From NCBI RefSeq assembly GCF_042646085.1, contig NZ_JBHRSZ010000007.1:496001-560000 (forward strand): a stretch of DNA of 64,000 bases. Reading direction: 5' to 3'. Below the pieces are notes generated by a model that saw only the letters and a program-made list of their open reading frames with translations, did no database searches and had not been told where the DNA came from. Position numbers and translations under genes: made by a program. This document shows positions 16,064 through 24,627 of this stretch, piece after piece. The stretch's first letter is position 1. Each line of letters starts with the position of its first letter. Source of the DNA: Litoribrevibacter euphylliae (GTDB taxonomy: Bacteria > Pseudomonadota > Gammaproteobacteria > Pseudomonadales > Litoribrevibacteraceae).

Positions 16064-16939
16064 ATGACTAAAGACGCTCTTACTCAAGACACTGATCCTT
16101 CACAAGATCTATTAACCCTCTACGGTGAAAGCTTCTCCAGCCGAATGTTAATCGGTTCGGCGTTGTACCCGTCTCCTGCGATTATGAACGAAGCCGTTCA
16201 GGCCTCGGGCTCTGAAATCATTACCTTATCGTTACGTCGTCAAATGGCCAGTAACGCGCCTGCTTCTGGCAGTGGCGGTTCGGGAATCGGAGCAGCTGCT
16301 GCTCAGCGTGAAGCTAATGAAATCTGGCAGTACATTCAAAACATGGGGCTCAAATTACTGCCTAATACTGCCGGCTGTAAGACGGCCAAAGAAGCCATTA
16401 CCTTGGCTGAAATGTCCCGTGAAATCTTCAAAACCGATTGGCTGAAATTAGAAGTGATCGGAGATGATTACAACCTGCAACCTGATCCGTATGGTTTGAT
16501 TGAGGCGGCCTCTGAATTGATCAAACGAGGTTTTAAAGTCTTACCTTATTGCACGGATGACCTGATTGTCTGTCAGCGTTTATTGGATGCCGGTTGTGAA
16601 GTCCTGATGCCGTGGGGCGCTCCCATTGGTACAGGCCAAGGGTTACTCAATAAGTACAATCTAAGTGCGATTCGTGAACGCATCACTCAGGTACCGTTGA
16701 TTATCGATGCCGGCATTGGCGCACCTTCACAAGCGGCCGAAGCGCTGGAGATGGGTTTTGATGCGGTGTTGCTGAATACCGCTGTTGCCAAAGCGGCAGA
16801 GCCGGTGATGATGGCGCAAGCCTTCAAAGCCGCAGTGGAATCCGGGCGTTTGGCCTATAAAGCCGGATTGATGTTGAAGCGCCAGACCGCCAGCCCAAGT
16901 ACGCCGACGGTGGGGATGCCGTTTTGGCATCAACAATAA
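16064..16939 (+). CDS. thiG: Thiazole synthase ThiG
   Basis: A 291-residue TIM-barrel enzyme condensing deoxyxylulose phosphate, dehydroglycine and ThiS-thiocarboxylate into the thiazole. The Schiff-base lysine is K128 in WLKLEVIGD; LLPNTAGC, MPWGAPIGTGQG and DAGIGAPSQA are conserved. It is about 30 residues longer than usual: residues 1-20 form an extra acidic leader, and a Gly/Ala/Ser-rich insertion (SGSGGSGIGAAAAQ) follows the LRRQ strand, where most ThiG proteins have a short loop. The core residues are intact, so it should be active. Confidence 0.92.
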   Translation: MTKDALTQDTDPSQDLLTLYGESFSSRMLIGSALYPSPAIMNEAVQASGSEIITLSLRRQMASNAPASGSGGSGIGAAAAQREANEIWQYIQNMGLKLLPNTAGCKTAKEAITLAEMSREIFKTDWLKLEVIGDDYNLQPDPYGLIEAASELIKRGFKVLPYCTDDLIVCQRLLDAGCEVLMPWGAPIGTGQGLLNKYNLSAIRERITQVPLIIDAGIGAPSQAAEALEMGFDAVLLNTAVAKAAEPVMMAQAFKAAVESGRLAYKAGLMLKRQTASPSTPTVGMPFWHQQ

Positions 16940-16968
16940 CGTCTGAAAGCTATTGCGCTTGGCTATAT

Positions 16969-17062
16969 GAATCAATGGGGTCAGAGTAAGTGAATTTGAT
17001 AGTTGAGTCAGGGGCTGACTTTGTTTTGTCTGGATTGTTCTTACTCTGACCCCAATTGATTC
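16969..17062. mobile_element. Palindromic mini-element (MITE/REP-like)
   Basis: The outer arms GAATCAATGGGGTCAGAGTA and TACTCTGACCCCAATTGATTC pair almost perfectly across 94 bases, and the centre holds another hairpin, AGTCAG-GGG-CTGACT. Sequences beginning GGGGTCAGAGTA are often found around IS200-like (Y1) REP-associated transposases in marine gammaproteobacteria, so this looks like a non-autonomous remnant. It may also act as the terminator for thiOSG. No transposase is nearby. Confidence 0.6.
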
Positions 17063-17079
17063 TTGGAAGCGTCTCCTGC

Positions 17080-17250
17080 TTATCCTTCCCTTTGTTGTTG
17101 CCTTAATCGCCTTTCTAATTGCTGTCGTTCCTGCCTCAGTATTTCAATTTCATGAAGTTGCCATTCATTCATTTTGTCTGAGTTTTCATCTCCCTGATAG
17201 ACAGTGATGGGAGTATGAGTCTGCACGTTCGGAACGGACGATTCAGGCAT
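17080..17250 (-). CDS. Small coiled-coil protein, 56 aa
   Basis: An uninterrupted 56-codon frame begins at an ATG (17248-17250) preceded by AAGGAG at seven-base spacing, and ends in TAA. The first 25 residues are polar and flexible; the rest (EWQLHEIEILRQERQQLERR) is a highly charged helix with heptad-like spacing, likely a coiled coil. No family is recognised. The good ribosome-binding site and its isolation between other features support it as real, although it is short. Confidence 0.6.
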   Translation of the reverse strand: MPESSVPNVQTHTPITVYQGDENSDKMNEWQLHEIEILRQERQQLERRLRQQQREG

Positions 17251-17508
17251 GTGAAATCTCCTTATTCATCATATTGGGAAGATAACTATAGACAATGGCT
17301 GTGATCCGTTGGCGAACGAAATGTAAGAAATTGACTCTAAATCTTGTGGTTATTTTGCTCTTATTTTTCTTTATCGCCTTGAATTGAGGATGAACTAATC
17401 AATGAGAGTTTTGATCCAAAGAGCGGCTTGACGACGTAAAGCTACAATAAAGAAGGGTAAAGCCGCTTTGAATAACTTTAAGTCTGTGGTGGAATGAACT
17501 CTTTAGTA

Positions 17509-17527
17509 TAGATTCATTCTCATTTTC
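17509..17527. promoter_or_regulatory. Possible Fur site upstream of RND operon
   Basis: Read on the minus strand, GAAAATGAGAATGAATCTA agrees with the 19-base Fur consensus at 13 positions by my count and shares AATGAGAAT with the site before the siderophore receptor. It ends 36 bases before the start codon, where a repressor could act. Confidence 0.4.
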
Positions 17528-17563
17528 AACTTCCACGTATTCTGAACAGATTAGCAAATCCCA

Positions 17564-19012
17564 ATGCCTAGATATTCGAGTATCAAATGTACATTCAAGC
17601 CTTTGATTTCAATGATGCTTGTTAGCTTTCTAAGTGCCTGTTCGATCTTGTCTCAAACGGTTGATCAGACTACTACGGGTGAAACTTTGTCTGGCTTTGA
17701 GATCCCAGAGAAGTGGTCTGAAGATGCTGATCACAGTGTCGCTCAGGGGTGGCATCAGGTGATTGAGTCTGACCAATTGGATGCCTTGATCAGCGAAGCT
17801 TTGACACATAATCAAGACCTTCAGGCGTCTGCATCTCGCGTACTGGCGGCTCGTTCACAGGCGGAAATCACGTCCGGGCAGTTATTACCTGAACTTGACG
17901 TGACATTGGATGGTTCTCGTCAGCGAGCGGCTTCCGGCATTGAAACCGACAGTTACTCATTGGGTTTGAATTTGAGTTGGGAATTGGACATCTGGGGGCG
18001 GTTGTCCGACGCCGAGCAGGCGGCCTTGATGAGTTATCAGGAACAGGAGTTTCTATACCGTTCGGCTAAACAATCGCTAGCTGCCCAGGTGGCCTTGGCT
18101 TGGATTGAAGCCATTGAAAGTAAGCGTCAGTATCGCCTGGCGCAAGCGCAGGAACAAAGTTTGAAAGACAGTCTGGAAGTGATTGAGGACGGGTTCAGTT
18201 CAGGCATCCGAGAAGCCTTGGATGTCTACTCTGCGCGAGCCGAGCGGATTAATGGCCAGACAGAAGTGTTGGAACGTAAACAGGCTGTTAATCAAGCGTT
18301 GAGAGACTTATCGGTACTATTGGGGCGCTATCCCTCGTTGATTGACGATATTCCTGATGCCCTGCCTTTGGCGTTATCGACATTGCCAACGAATTTGTCG
18401 TCTCGTTTATTGGAGGCTCGCCCAGACGTGCGTGCCGCCTATTCAACGGTGATGAGTCAGCAGTCGAATGTGTTGTCGGCGGGGGCCAATCGTCTGCCAA
18501 AATTTACTTTAACCGCCAGTGTGGGGGCCAGCAGTGATTTGTTGTCGGACGTGCTTCGTGGTGATGAGTTGGTGTGGAATGCCTTGGGTGGGTTAACCGC
18601 GCCCATTTTTAATGCTGGCAAGTTGCAGCAAGAAGAGCTGCGTCAGCAACACTTATTGGAAGCGGCCATTGCGGATTATCGTCACACGGCGCTAACCGCG
18701 TTTTCTGAAGTCGAACAAGGCATCGATAACGATCATTGGATTGCTCAGCAATTAGCGACGGCCAAAGAGGCGGTGGATGTCTCCAAACAAGCGGAACAGC
18801 AAGCCTTTGAAAGTTATTTGTCGGGGTTGGATAACCTCAATACCTGGTTACAGGCGCAACGCACTGCGTTTGAACGCACCAGCCGTTTGATGCAGCTAGA
18901 GACCAGTTATTTTCAGAACCGCATACAATTACATCAAGCATTGGGTGGGCAGTTTGTCGTTTTTGGCGATGCCTCTCAACAAGCTGCTTCTGTTGATCTA
19001 CAGGCACCATAG
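17564..19012 (+). CDS. RND efflux outer-membrane lipoprotein (OprM/NodT family)
   Basis: A 482-residue TolC-like channel. The N terminus carries a lipoprotein signal with the lipobox LSAC, then the paired OEP repeats, each with long alpha-helical barrel segments (ASASRVLAARSQAEI; AIADYRHTALTAFSEVEQG). DGFSSGIREALDVYSARAE and the ARPDVRAAYSTV segment are typical of this family. It is the first gene of the operon and is followed 18-21 bases later by the adaptor. It forms the outer-membrane exit duct of the tripartite pump. Confidence 0.92.
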   Translation: MPRYSSIKCTFKPLISMMLVSFLSACSILSQTVDQTTTGETLSGFEIPEKWSEDADHSVAQGWHQVIESDQLDALISEALTHNQDLQASASRVLAARSQAEITSGQLLPELDVTLDGSRQRAASGIETDSYSLGLNLSWELDIWGRLSDAEQAALMSYQEQEFLYRSAKQSLAAQVALAWIEAIESKRQYRLAQAQEQSLKDSLEVIEDGFSSGIREALDVYSARAERINGQTEVLERKQAVNQALRDLSVLLGRYPSLIDDIPDALPLALSTLPTNLSSRLLEARPDVRAAYSTVMSQQSNVLSAGANRLPKFTLTASVGASSDLLSDVLRGDELVWNALGGLTAPIFNAGKLQQEELRQQHLLEAAIADYRHTALTAFSEVEQGIDNDHWIAQQLATAKEAVDVSKQAEQQAFESYLSGLDNLNTWLQAQRTAFERTSRLMQLETSYFQNRIQLHQALGGQFVVFGDASQQAASVDLQAP

Positions 19013-19033
19013 ACGTTTATTTAGGAATTATTG

Positions 19034-20284
19034 ATGTCGACTCCATCCAAATTGATTCGTTTGTCTCTACCGTTAGTCATTATCGCGTTGACCGCGCTGG
19101 TGTTGTATTTGTTGGTGGCGATGAAGCCGGAAGCGAAAAAGCGTCCGCCGAAAGCAGAGACCGTGATTCAGGTGGAAACGGTGATGAGCCAAGTGTCGGA
19201 CTTTCAGGTTGAGATGCCCAGCCGTGGTTTGGTCAAAGCACAGACAGAATCCACTTTAGCCGCAGAAGTGGCGGGTACTGTGGTGGCTATTTCTGAGCAT
19301 TTACGAAAAGGTGGCCGTTTTAAGCAGGGCGATTGGTTGCTGACCATTGATCCTAGAGATTACGAAGTGGAAGTGAAACTGGCGGAAGCCAATCTTCGTC
19401 AGTCGCAGCTGGCGTTGGACGAAGAAAAAGCAAAAGCGGCACAGGCATTACGAGATTGGACGCGGTTATCCAAAACCCTCGATAAAGCATCGAACCCGCC
19501 GGATTTGGTATTGCGTAAACCGCAATTAGCCGCCGCCGAAGCGCAGCTGGCTTCGTCCCAAGCGCAACTCGAAAAAGCTCAGTTAGATCTGGAGCGGACT
19601 CGCATTTTGGCACCGTTTAATGGTTATGTGCTCAGTCAATCGGTGGATCTTGGTCATTATGTCTCGCCGGGTAATCAATTGGCCGAACTGTCCGGTTTGC
19701 AGATGGAGATTACGCTGCCTATTTCTGCGCGTTGGCGCCCTTTGCTGGATTGGCAGGCAATCCACACGGATAAACAGGGCAATGCGGTCAATGAAGTGAT
19801 TTTGGAAGTAGGTGAGGGTGAGCACCGTAAAGAGTGGAAGGCTCATGTGGTACGAGACAGTGGTGAGGTGGACGCTCAGAGTCGTCAGTTGCAACTGATT
19901 GCCCGTATTGAACCGCAGTCGGATGCTCAGTGGCCGTTGTTGGCCGGCGACTATGCGGTGGCCCGTATTCAAGGCAAACGACTGGAGAATGTCATTGTGC
20001 TGCCAAGAACGTCATTGGTGGACGGTACGTATGTCTGGAAGGTAGTGGATCAACGGTTACAAAAGCAAGATGTGGATGTGATTTGGCAGAACAAAGACGT
20101 GGTCGTGGTAGCGAACGCGCCTAAACACAATCAAAGCATTTCAGCGCAAGATGAAGTGGTGTCGTCAGCGCTTAGTTATGCCATTTCAGGGACCAAAGTT
20201 GCGGTGATTCGTCGTAATGGTGAGCAAATTGCGCAGACCGACACAAACTTCGAAAACGCAAGTTCAGCGGGAGCGAAACCATGA
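19034..20284 (+). CDS. RND periplasmic adaptor (membrane fusion protein)
   Basis: A 416-residue HlyD/AcrA-type adaptor with one N-terminal membrane anchor (LSLPLVIIALTALVLYLLV), a lipoyl half-motif around ESTLAAEVAGTVVAI, a coiled-coil hairpin rich in A, Q, E and L (residues about 120-185) and the returning lipoyl half LERTRILAPFNGYVLSQSVDLGHYV. It links the inner-membrane permease to the outer channel. The ATG at 19034 is preferred over the adjacent TTG for spacing to AGGA. The stop overlaps the permease start by four bases (ATGA). Confidence 0.92.
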   Translation: MSTPSKLIRLSLPLVIIALTALVLYLLVAMKPEAKKRPPKAETVIQVETVMSQVSDFQVEMPSRGLVKAQTESTLAAEVAGTVVAISEHLRKGGRFKQGDWLLTIDPRDYEVEVKLAEANLRQSQLALDEEKAKAAQALRDWTRLSKTLDKASNPPDLVLRKPQLAAAEAQLASSQAQLEKAQLDLERTRILAPFNGYVLSQSVDLGHYVSPGNQLAELSGLQMEITLPISARWRPLLDWQAIHTDKQGNAVNEVILEVGEGEHRKEWKAHVVRDSGEVDAQSRQLQLIARIEPQSDAQWPLLAGDYAVARIQGKRLENVIVLPRTSLVDGTYVWKVVDQRLQKQDVDVIWQNKDVVVVANAPKHNQSISAQDEVVSSALSYAISGTKVAVIRRNGEQIAQTDTNFENASSAGAKP

Positions 20285-23200
20285 TTGCTTGGTTTGCCCG
20301 AAATCACGTTGCCGCCAACTTGCTGTTGCTCAGTATTGTCATTGCGGGCGTTTTCATCATGTTGCGCGTCGTGCCGGTAGAGGTGTTCCCGAGCTTTGAG
20401 CTGGAAACCGTGAATGTGTCAGTGGCTTACCCCGCTGCGACTCCTGAAGACATGGAAACCGGGGTGGTGAATAAGATTGAAGAAGCCATTGCCGATTTAC
20501 CCGACATTGAATCGCTTTCGTCACGGGCATCTGAAGGCTCCGCAACGGTGACGGCGGAAGTGCGTGCCGGAGCCGATCCTCAAAAACTGCTCAATGACAT
20601 TAAATCACGAGTCGATGCGTTATCGACCTTACCTGTGGATGCGGAACGTCCCGTAGTGGAACGTCCGTTGATTAAACGGGAAGTACTAAGCGTGGTGGTA
20701 TCGGGTGATTTAGATGAGAAAGAACTCAACGAATTGGCACGTCAGGTTCGGGATGAATTAGTACGCCTGCCTGCATTGACTCAGACTGACCTTGAAGGGG
20801 TCCGTCCGTATGAAATTGGCATTGAGGTATCAGAACATAAGCTGCGCGAATACGGCTTAACTCTGAGCGAAGTTGCTAATGTCATTCAAGCGCAATCTAT
20901 TGATTTGTCGGCTGGGCGAATTCGCTCTCCGTCTGGGGAAGTACTCTTGAGGGCCAAGGCACAAGCGTATTACTACGGTCAATTTGCCAGCATAGTCGTC
21001 AAACGTTTTGACGATGGTTCGGAACTGACATTGGGTGACCTGGCGACCATTGATGACGGTTTCGAAGAAGACCCAATCTTTACTCGTTTTAATGGCAAAC
21101 TGGCGGCGGTGGTCAATGCGTACCGAGTGGGCGATGAAAGTGCCATTCAGGTGTCTGATGCCGTGCATCAATACTTGGAAGACAACCGTGATCGTTTTCC
21201 ACCAACCGTAGATATTGGTATTTGGGACGATGATGCCTCGATCATTCGTGCCCGCTTGCAAACCTTATTAACCAACGCGTGGCAAGGGGCGTTGCTGGTA
21301 AGTATTCTGTTGGGCTTGTTCTTGAGACCTGTGATTGCCTTCTGGGTGGTGGTCGGTATTCCGGTGACCTTTATGGGGGCCATCGCCTTGATGCCGTATT
21401 TGGGGGTGACCGTCAATATCCTCAGTTTATTCGGCTTTATTCTGGTGTTGGGTGTCGTAGTAGACGATGCCATCGTAACCGGTGAGAACATCTACAGTCA
21501 TTACAGTCGCGACCCGAACGGGCTTGCGGCAGCGATTAATGGCACAAAAGAAGTGGCGGTGCCAGTGGTATTCGGCATCTTAACTACAGTGGTTGCATTC
21601 ATGCCGTTTATCTTTATCGAAGGGCGGTTGAGTGTGCTTTTTGCGCAAGTGGCATTCGTAGTGATTCCGGTACTGCTCTTTTCGTTGTTGGAAAGTAAGC
21701 TGATTCTTCCGGCGCATTTAAAACACATCAAGCAGCTGAAAGACTATGGCAGTCGTCCGCCTTTGTTGGTGCGAGTTCAGCGTTCCTGTGCGGATGCCTT
21801 GGTGTGGTTTGTTCAGCATGTTTACCGCCCGGTGGTGAATGCCTGCTTGAATCGTCGTTACCTCACCTGGTTCAGTTTTGTCTGTGTGTTTGTGATCACC
21901 ATTGGATTGATTTCACAGGGCTGGACGCGCTTTGTGTTCTTCCCGCGGATTCAAAGTGAAACCGCGCGTGCGACCTTGTACATGGAAGAAGGTACGCCGC
22001 TCGTAGAAACACAAAAGGTAGTGCGCCGTATTGAACAGGTGGCCTTTGATCTTCAGAGCAAGTATATCGACCCGGTGACTGGTGAGAGCATCATTGAAAA
22101 CGTTCTAGCGACTGAAGGAGTGGCGCGTGGCGGTTCATCGGGGCAGTCTCATGTGGGCTCGGTGCGTTTTGAAATTACCCCGCCGGAACATCGCAGCTTA
22201 TCGGTGGACAGCTCGACCTTGGTTCGTGAATGGCGTGAGAGCATTGGCCCAATTGTTGGCGTTGATCAGTTGAATTTTCGTGCCGAAATTGGTCGGCCGG
22301 GTGACCCGATTGATGTTCAATTAGTCGGGCAGGATGTTAATGATCTGAATGCCGTGGCTGAAAAGGTGAAGGCTAAGTTGGCCTCGTACGATGGCGTGTT
22401 TGATATCAGTGATAACCTGTCGGACGGTAAGCAGGAACTTCAGATTGGTCTGTTGCCGGAAGCGGAACTGCTTGGTTTTACACTCAGCGAGGTGACTCGC
22501 CAGGTGCGTCAGGCATTCTATGGCAATGAAGCGCAACGCATTCAGCGTGGCCGTGATGATATCCGGGTTATGGTGCGTTATCCCAAAGATGAACGTGCGT
22601 CGTTGGCGGACTTGGATGAGCTGCTCATCACTACCGCTGATGGTAATCAAGCCCGTTTTGGCGATATAGCGACAGCGAAGTGGGGACGTTCACCGTCGGC
22701 CATTTATCACGTAGAACAGGATCGTGCGGTTAACGTCATTGCGGACATCGATAAAACGTCAGTGAATATGACGTTATTGACTGAAGATTTGGTTAGCTAC
22801 CTCGATGAGTTATTACTGCAGTATCCTCGTGTACAAGTGACACTGGAAGGCGAAGCGGCAGAACAACGGGATTCGTTCACTACCATCGTATGGGGTGGCG
22901 CCATGGTGCTGTTTGCCATCTATGCACTGCTAGCGATTCCGTTTGGCTCTTACAGTCAGCCGTTTATTGTGATGTCAGTGATTCCGTTTGCCTTCATTGG
23001 TGCCATCGGTGGCCATTGGTTGATGGATAAGGATCTGTCGATGATGAGCATCATGGGCATGATGGCGTTGGTGGGCATCGTAGTGAACGACAGTCTGGTA
23101 TTGGTGGACTTCGTCAACCGAAAAGTCAAAGAAGGCATGCCGATTGAGCAAGCGGTAAGGGAATCGGGCGCGGCGCGTTTCCGTCCGGTGATCTTGACCT

Positions 23201-23439
23201 CGCTAACCACCTTCCTTGGGTTATTACCTCTGCTATTTGAAACCAGTACTCAGGCTCAATTCTTGATCCCAATGGCCATTTCGTTAGGCTTTGGGGTGCT
23301 CTTCGCCACCTTCATTACTTTGATTCTGATTCCTTGCCATTATCTGATTCTGGAAGATATGCAGGCAGGTATCGCCAGAATCAAGGCGTTTCTATTGGGA
23401 CAAGAATCTTCGCCAAAAGAACCAGTGAATAATCCGTAA
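20281..23439 (+). CDS. RND efflux permease (AcrB family)
   Basis: A 1052-residue proton-driven exporter with the duplicated RND fold: 12 transmembrane helices and two large periplasmic loops after TM1 and TM7. TM4 carries the proton-relay aspartate pair in GVVVDDAIVTGENIY. The N terminus (WFARNHVAANLLLLSIVIAG) and the GLLPLLFETSTQAQFLIPMA segment are closest to the family of poorly characterised MdtBC/VexAB-like permeases rather than MexB. The cargo is unknown; the possible Fur site before the operon would make siderophore export worth testing. Confidence 0.93.
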   Translation: MIAWFARNHVAANLLLLSIVIAGVFIMLRVVPVEVFPSFELETVNVSVAYPAATPEDMETGVVNKIEEAIADLPDIESLSSRASEGSATVTAEVRAGADPQKLLNDIKSRVDALSTLPVDAERPVVERPLIKREVLSVVVSGDLDEKELNELARQVRDELVRLPALTQTDLEGVRPYEIGIEVSEHKLREYGLTLSEVANVIQAQSIDLSAGRIRSPSGEVLLRAKAQAYYYGQFASIVVKRFDDGSELTLGDLATIDDGFEEDPIFTRFNGKLAAVVNAYRVGDESAIQVSDAVHQYLEDNRDRFPPTVDIGIWDDDASIIRARLQTLLTNAWQGALLVSILLGLFLRPVIAFWVVVGIPVTFMGAIALMPYLGVTVNILSLFGFILVLGVVVDDAIVTGENIYSHYSRDPNGLAAAINGTKEVAVPVVFGILTTVVAFMPFIFIEGRLSVLFAQVAFVVIPVLLFSLLESKLILPAHLKHIKQLKDYGSRPPLLVRVQRSCADALVWFVQHVYRPVVNACLNRRYLTWFSFVCVFVITIGLISQGWTRFVFFPRIQSETARATLYMEEGTPLVETQKVVRRIEQVAFDLQSKYIDPVTGESIIENVLATEGVARGGSSGQSHVGSVRFEITPPEHRSLSVDSSTLVREWRESIGPIVGVDQLNFRAEIGRPGDPIDVQLVGQDVNDLNAVAEKVKAKLASYDGVFDISDNLSDGKQELQIGLLPEAELLGFTLSEVTRQVRQAFYGNEAQRIQRGRDDIRVMVRYPKDERASLADLDELLITTADGNQARFGDIATAKWGRSPSAIYHVEQDRAVNVIADIDKTSVNMTLLTEDLVSYLDELLLQYPRVQVTLEGEAAEQRDSFTTIVWGGAMVLFAIYALLAIPFGSYSQPFIVMSVIPFAFIGAIGGHWLMDKDLSMMSIMGMMALVGIVVNDSLVLVDFVNRKVKEGMPIEQAVRESGAARFRPVILTSLTTFLGLLPLLFETSTQAQFLIPMAISLGFGVLFATFITLILIPCHYLILEDMQAGIARIKAFLLGQESSPKEPVNNP

Positions 23440-23544
23440 AGGGACAATTGGAGTTCAAACCTCTTATCTGCCAAGCCTTGGTTCGCTAAAGCGCAGATGA
23501 TCTGGCAGCTATACTTAGAAAAGCATATAGAGAGTCGTCGAATA

Positions 23545-23596
23545 GCGTCATCGCTTTTGAGCGAAGTGAGTATGACTGACTCAAAAGCGATGACGC
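23545..23596. repeat. Perfect 17-bp inverted repeat before DUF4382 gene
   Basis: GCGTCATCGCTTTTGAG (23545-23561) and its exact complement (23580-23596) flank an 18-base loop; weaker pairing (GAGAG/CTCTC) extends outwards. There is no T tract. It lies between the RND permease stop and the DUF4382 start, so it could cap the 3' end of the pump mRNA or act in the 5' leader of the lipoprotein gene. Confidence 0.7.
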
Positions 23597-23631
23597 CGAT
23601 AGCTCTCGATAGTGAGTAGAGGAGCCTGAAC

Positions 23632-24534
23632 ATGAGTGCGTTTAAGCGGATGTTACCCATGGTCTTAATACCTATGACCTTGATCAGCTGTAGTGGTGGA
23701 GGTAGCAGTTCAGGCTCTGCTTCGACTTCTTCTGGAAATGGTACTTTCACACTCTCCATTACCGATGCTCCGGTTGATAACGCCGACAGTGTGGTGGTGG
23801 AGTTTACAGGCGTGGAAGTTAAACCGGCGGAGGGTGAAGCAATCTCGTTTACTTTTGATTCTCCAATGAGTATTGATTTATTGGCTCAGCAAAATGGCAA
23901 TTCGGCCGAGTTGGTCAGCGATGAAACCTTGTCTGCCGGGAGTTATAACTGGATTCGACTTGCAGTTAACGCCGAAGAAGATGGCGTTATGGATTCCTAC
24001 ATTGAAATTTCGGGCACTCAATTTGAATTGGACATTCCTAGCGGCTCTCAAACCGGCTTAAAACTGAATTCCGGTTTTACTATTACGGCGTCAGGTAATG
24101 CTGACTACACCATTGATTTCGATTTGCGTAAGTCTGTCGTCCTAGCCAGTGGCGACTATAAATTAAGACCATCCCTTCGTTTAGTAGATAACGCCGAAGT
24201 TGGTTCCATTTCAGGGGAAGTGGATGCCACCTTGATTGCAACTGCTTGTGCTGATGCCAACACCTACAGTGGTGTGGTTTACGTGTTCTCTGGTGCAGGA
24301 ATAACTCCTGATGATCTTGACGGTGCTGATCCTGAGCCCCTCAGTTCTGCCACGGTCAGTTTCGATGAAGACGATGCGGTCTATACCTACACCGCTGCCT
24401 TTCTGGAAGCGGGTGACTATACCTTGAGTTATACCTGCGACGAGGATGATGGCGAAGTCGATGATACCTTGATCTTCAACGGTACATCGGATGTAACATT
24501 AGCGGCTGGTGCCACAGGAACATTGGATTTCTGA
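23632..24534 (+). CDS. DUF4382 domain lipoprotein
   Basis: A 300-residue exported lipoprotein. The signal peptide ends in the lipobox LISC, followed by a Gly/Ser linker. Residues 37-185 match the DUF4382 pattern (GTFTLSITDAPVDNADSVVVEFTGVEV, the SIDLL strand, YNWIRLAV, and FDLRKSVV), a beta-sandwich domain of unknown function. The C-terminal third is a second acidic, beta-rich domain with a CNA-B/carboxypeptidase-like look (AGDYTLSYTCDED). GAGGAGC lies upstream of the ATG, and a strong terminator follows. The role is unknown; a surface or periplasmic location is expected. Confidence 0.85.
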   Translation: MSAFKRMLPMVLIPMTLISCSGGGSSSGSASTSSGNGTFTLSITDAPVDNADSVVVEFTGVEVKPAEGEAISFTFDSPMSIDLLAQQNGNSAELVSDETLSAGSYNWIRLAVNAEEDGVMDSYIEISGTQFELDIPSGSQTGLKLNSGFTITASGNADYTIDFDLRKSVVLASGDYKLRPSLRLVDNAEVGSISGEVDATLIATACADANTYSGVVYVFSGAGITPDDLDGADPEPLSSATVSFDEDDAVYTYTAAFLEAGDYTLSYTCDEDDGEVDDTLIFNGTSDVTLAAGATGTLDF

Positions 24535-24560
24535 TCATTAGTAGTTGCTCTTTGTGTATT

Positions 24561-24589
24561 AAAAACCCGGCTTATACGCCGGGTTTTTT
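24561..24589. terminator. Bidirectional terminator
   Basis: AAAAACCCGGC-TTATAC-GCCGGGTTTTTT lies between the convergent DUF4382 and 5'-nucleotidase genes and has A and T tracts serving both strands. Confidence 0.92.
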
Positions 24590-24627
24590 GTAGCCCTTTA
24601 AACCTGATTGAGCAGCACCCTAAAAAA

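Larger units (their letters stand above)
16940..17563. other. Intergenic region between thiG and RND operon
   Basis: It holds the palindromic element at 16969-17062, a 56-residue gene on the minus strand (17080-17250), a bulged inverted repeat (CGGCTT near 17424 against AAGCCGCTTTG at 17460), and a possible Fur site at 17509-17527. Confidence 0.6.
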
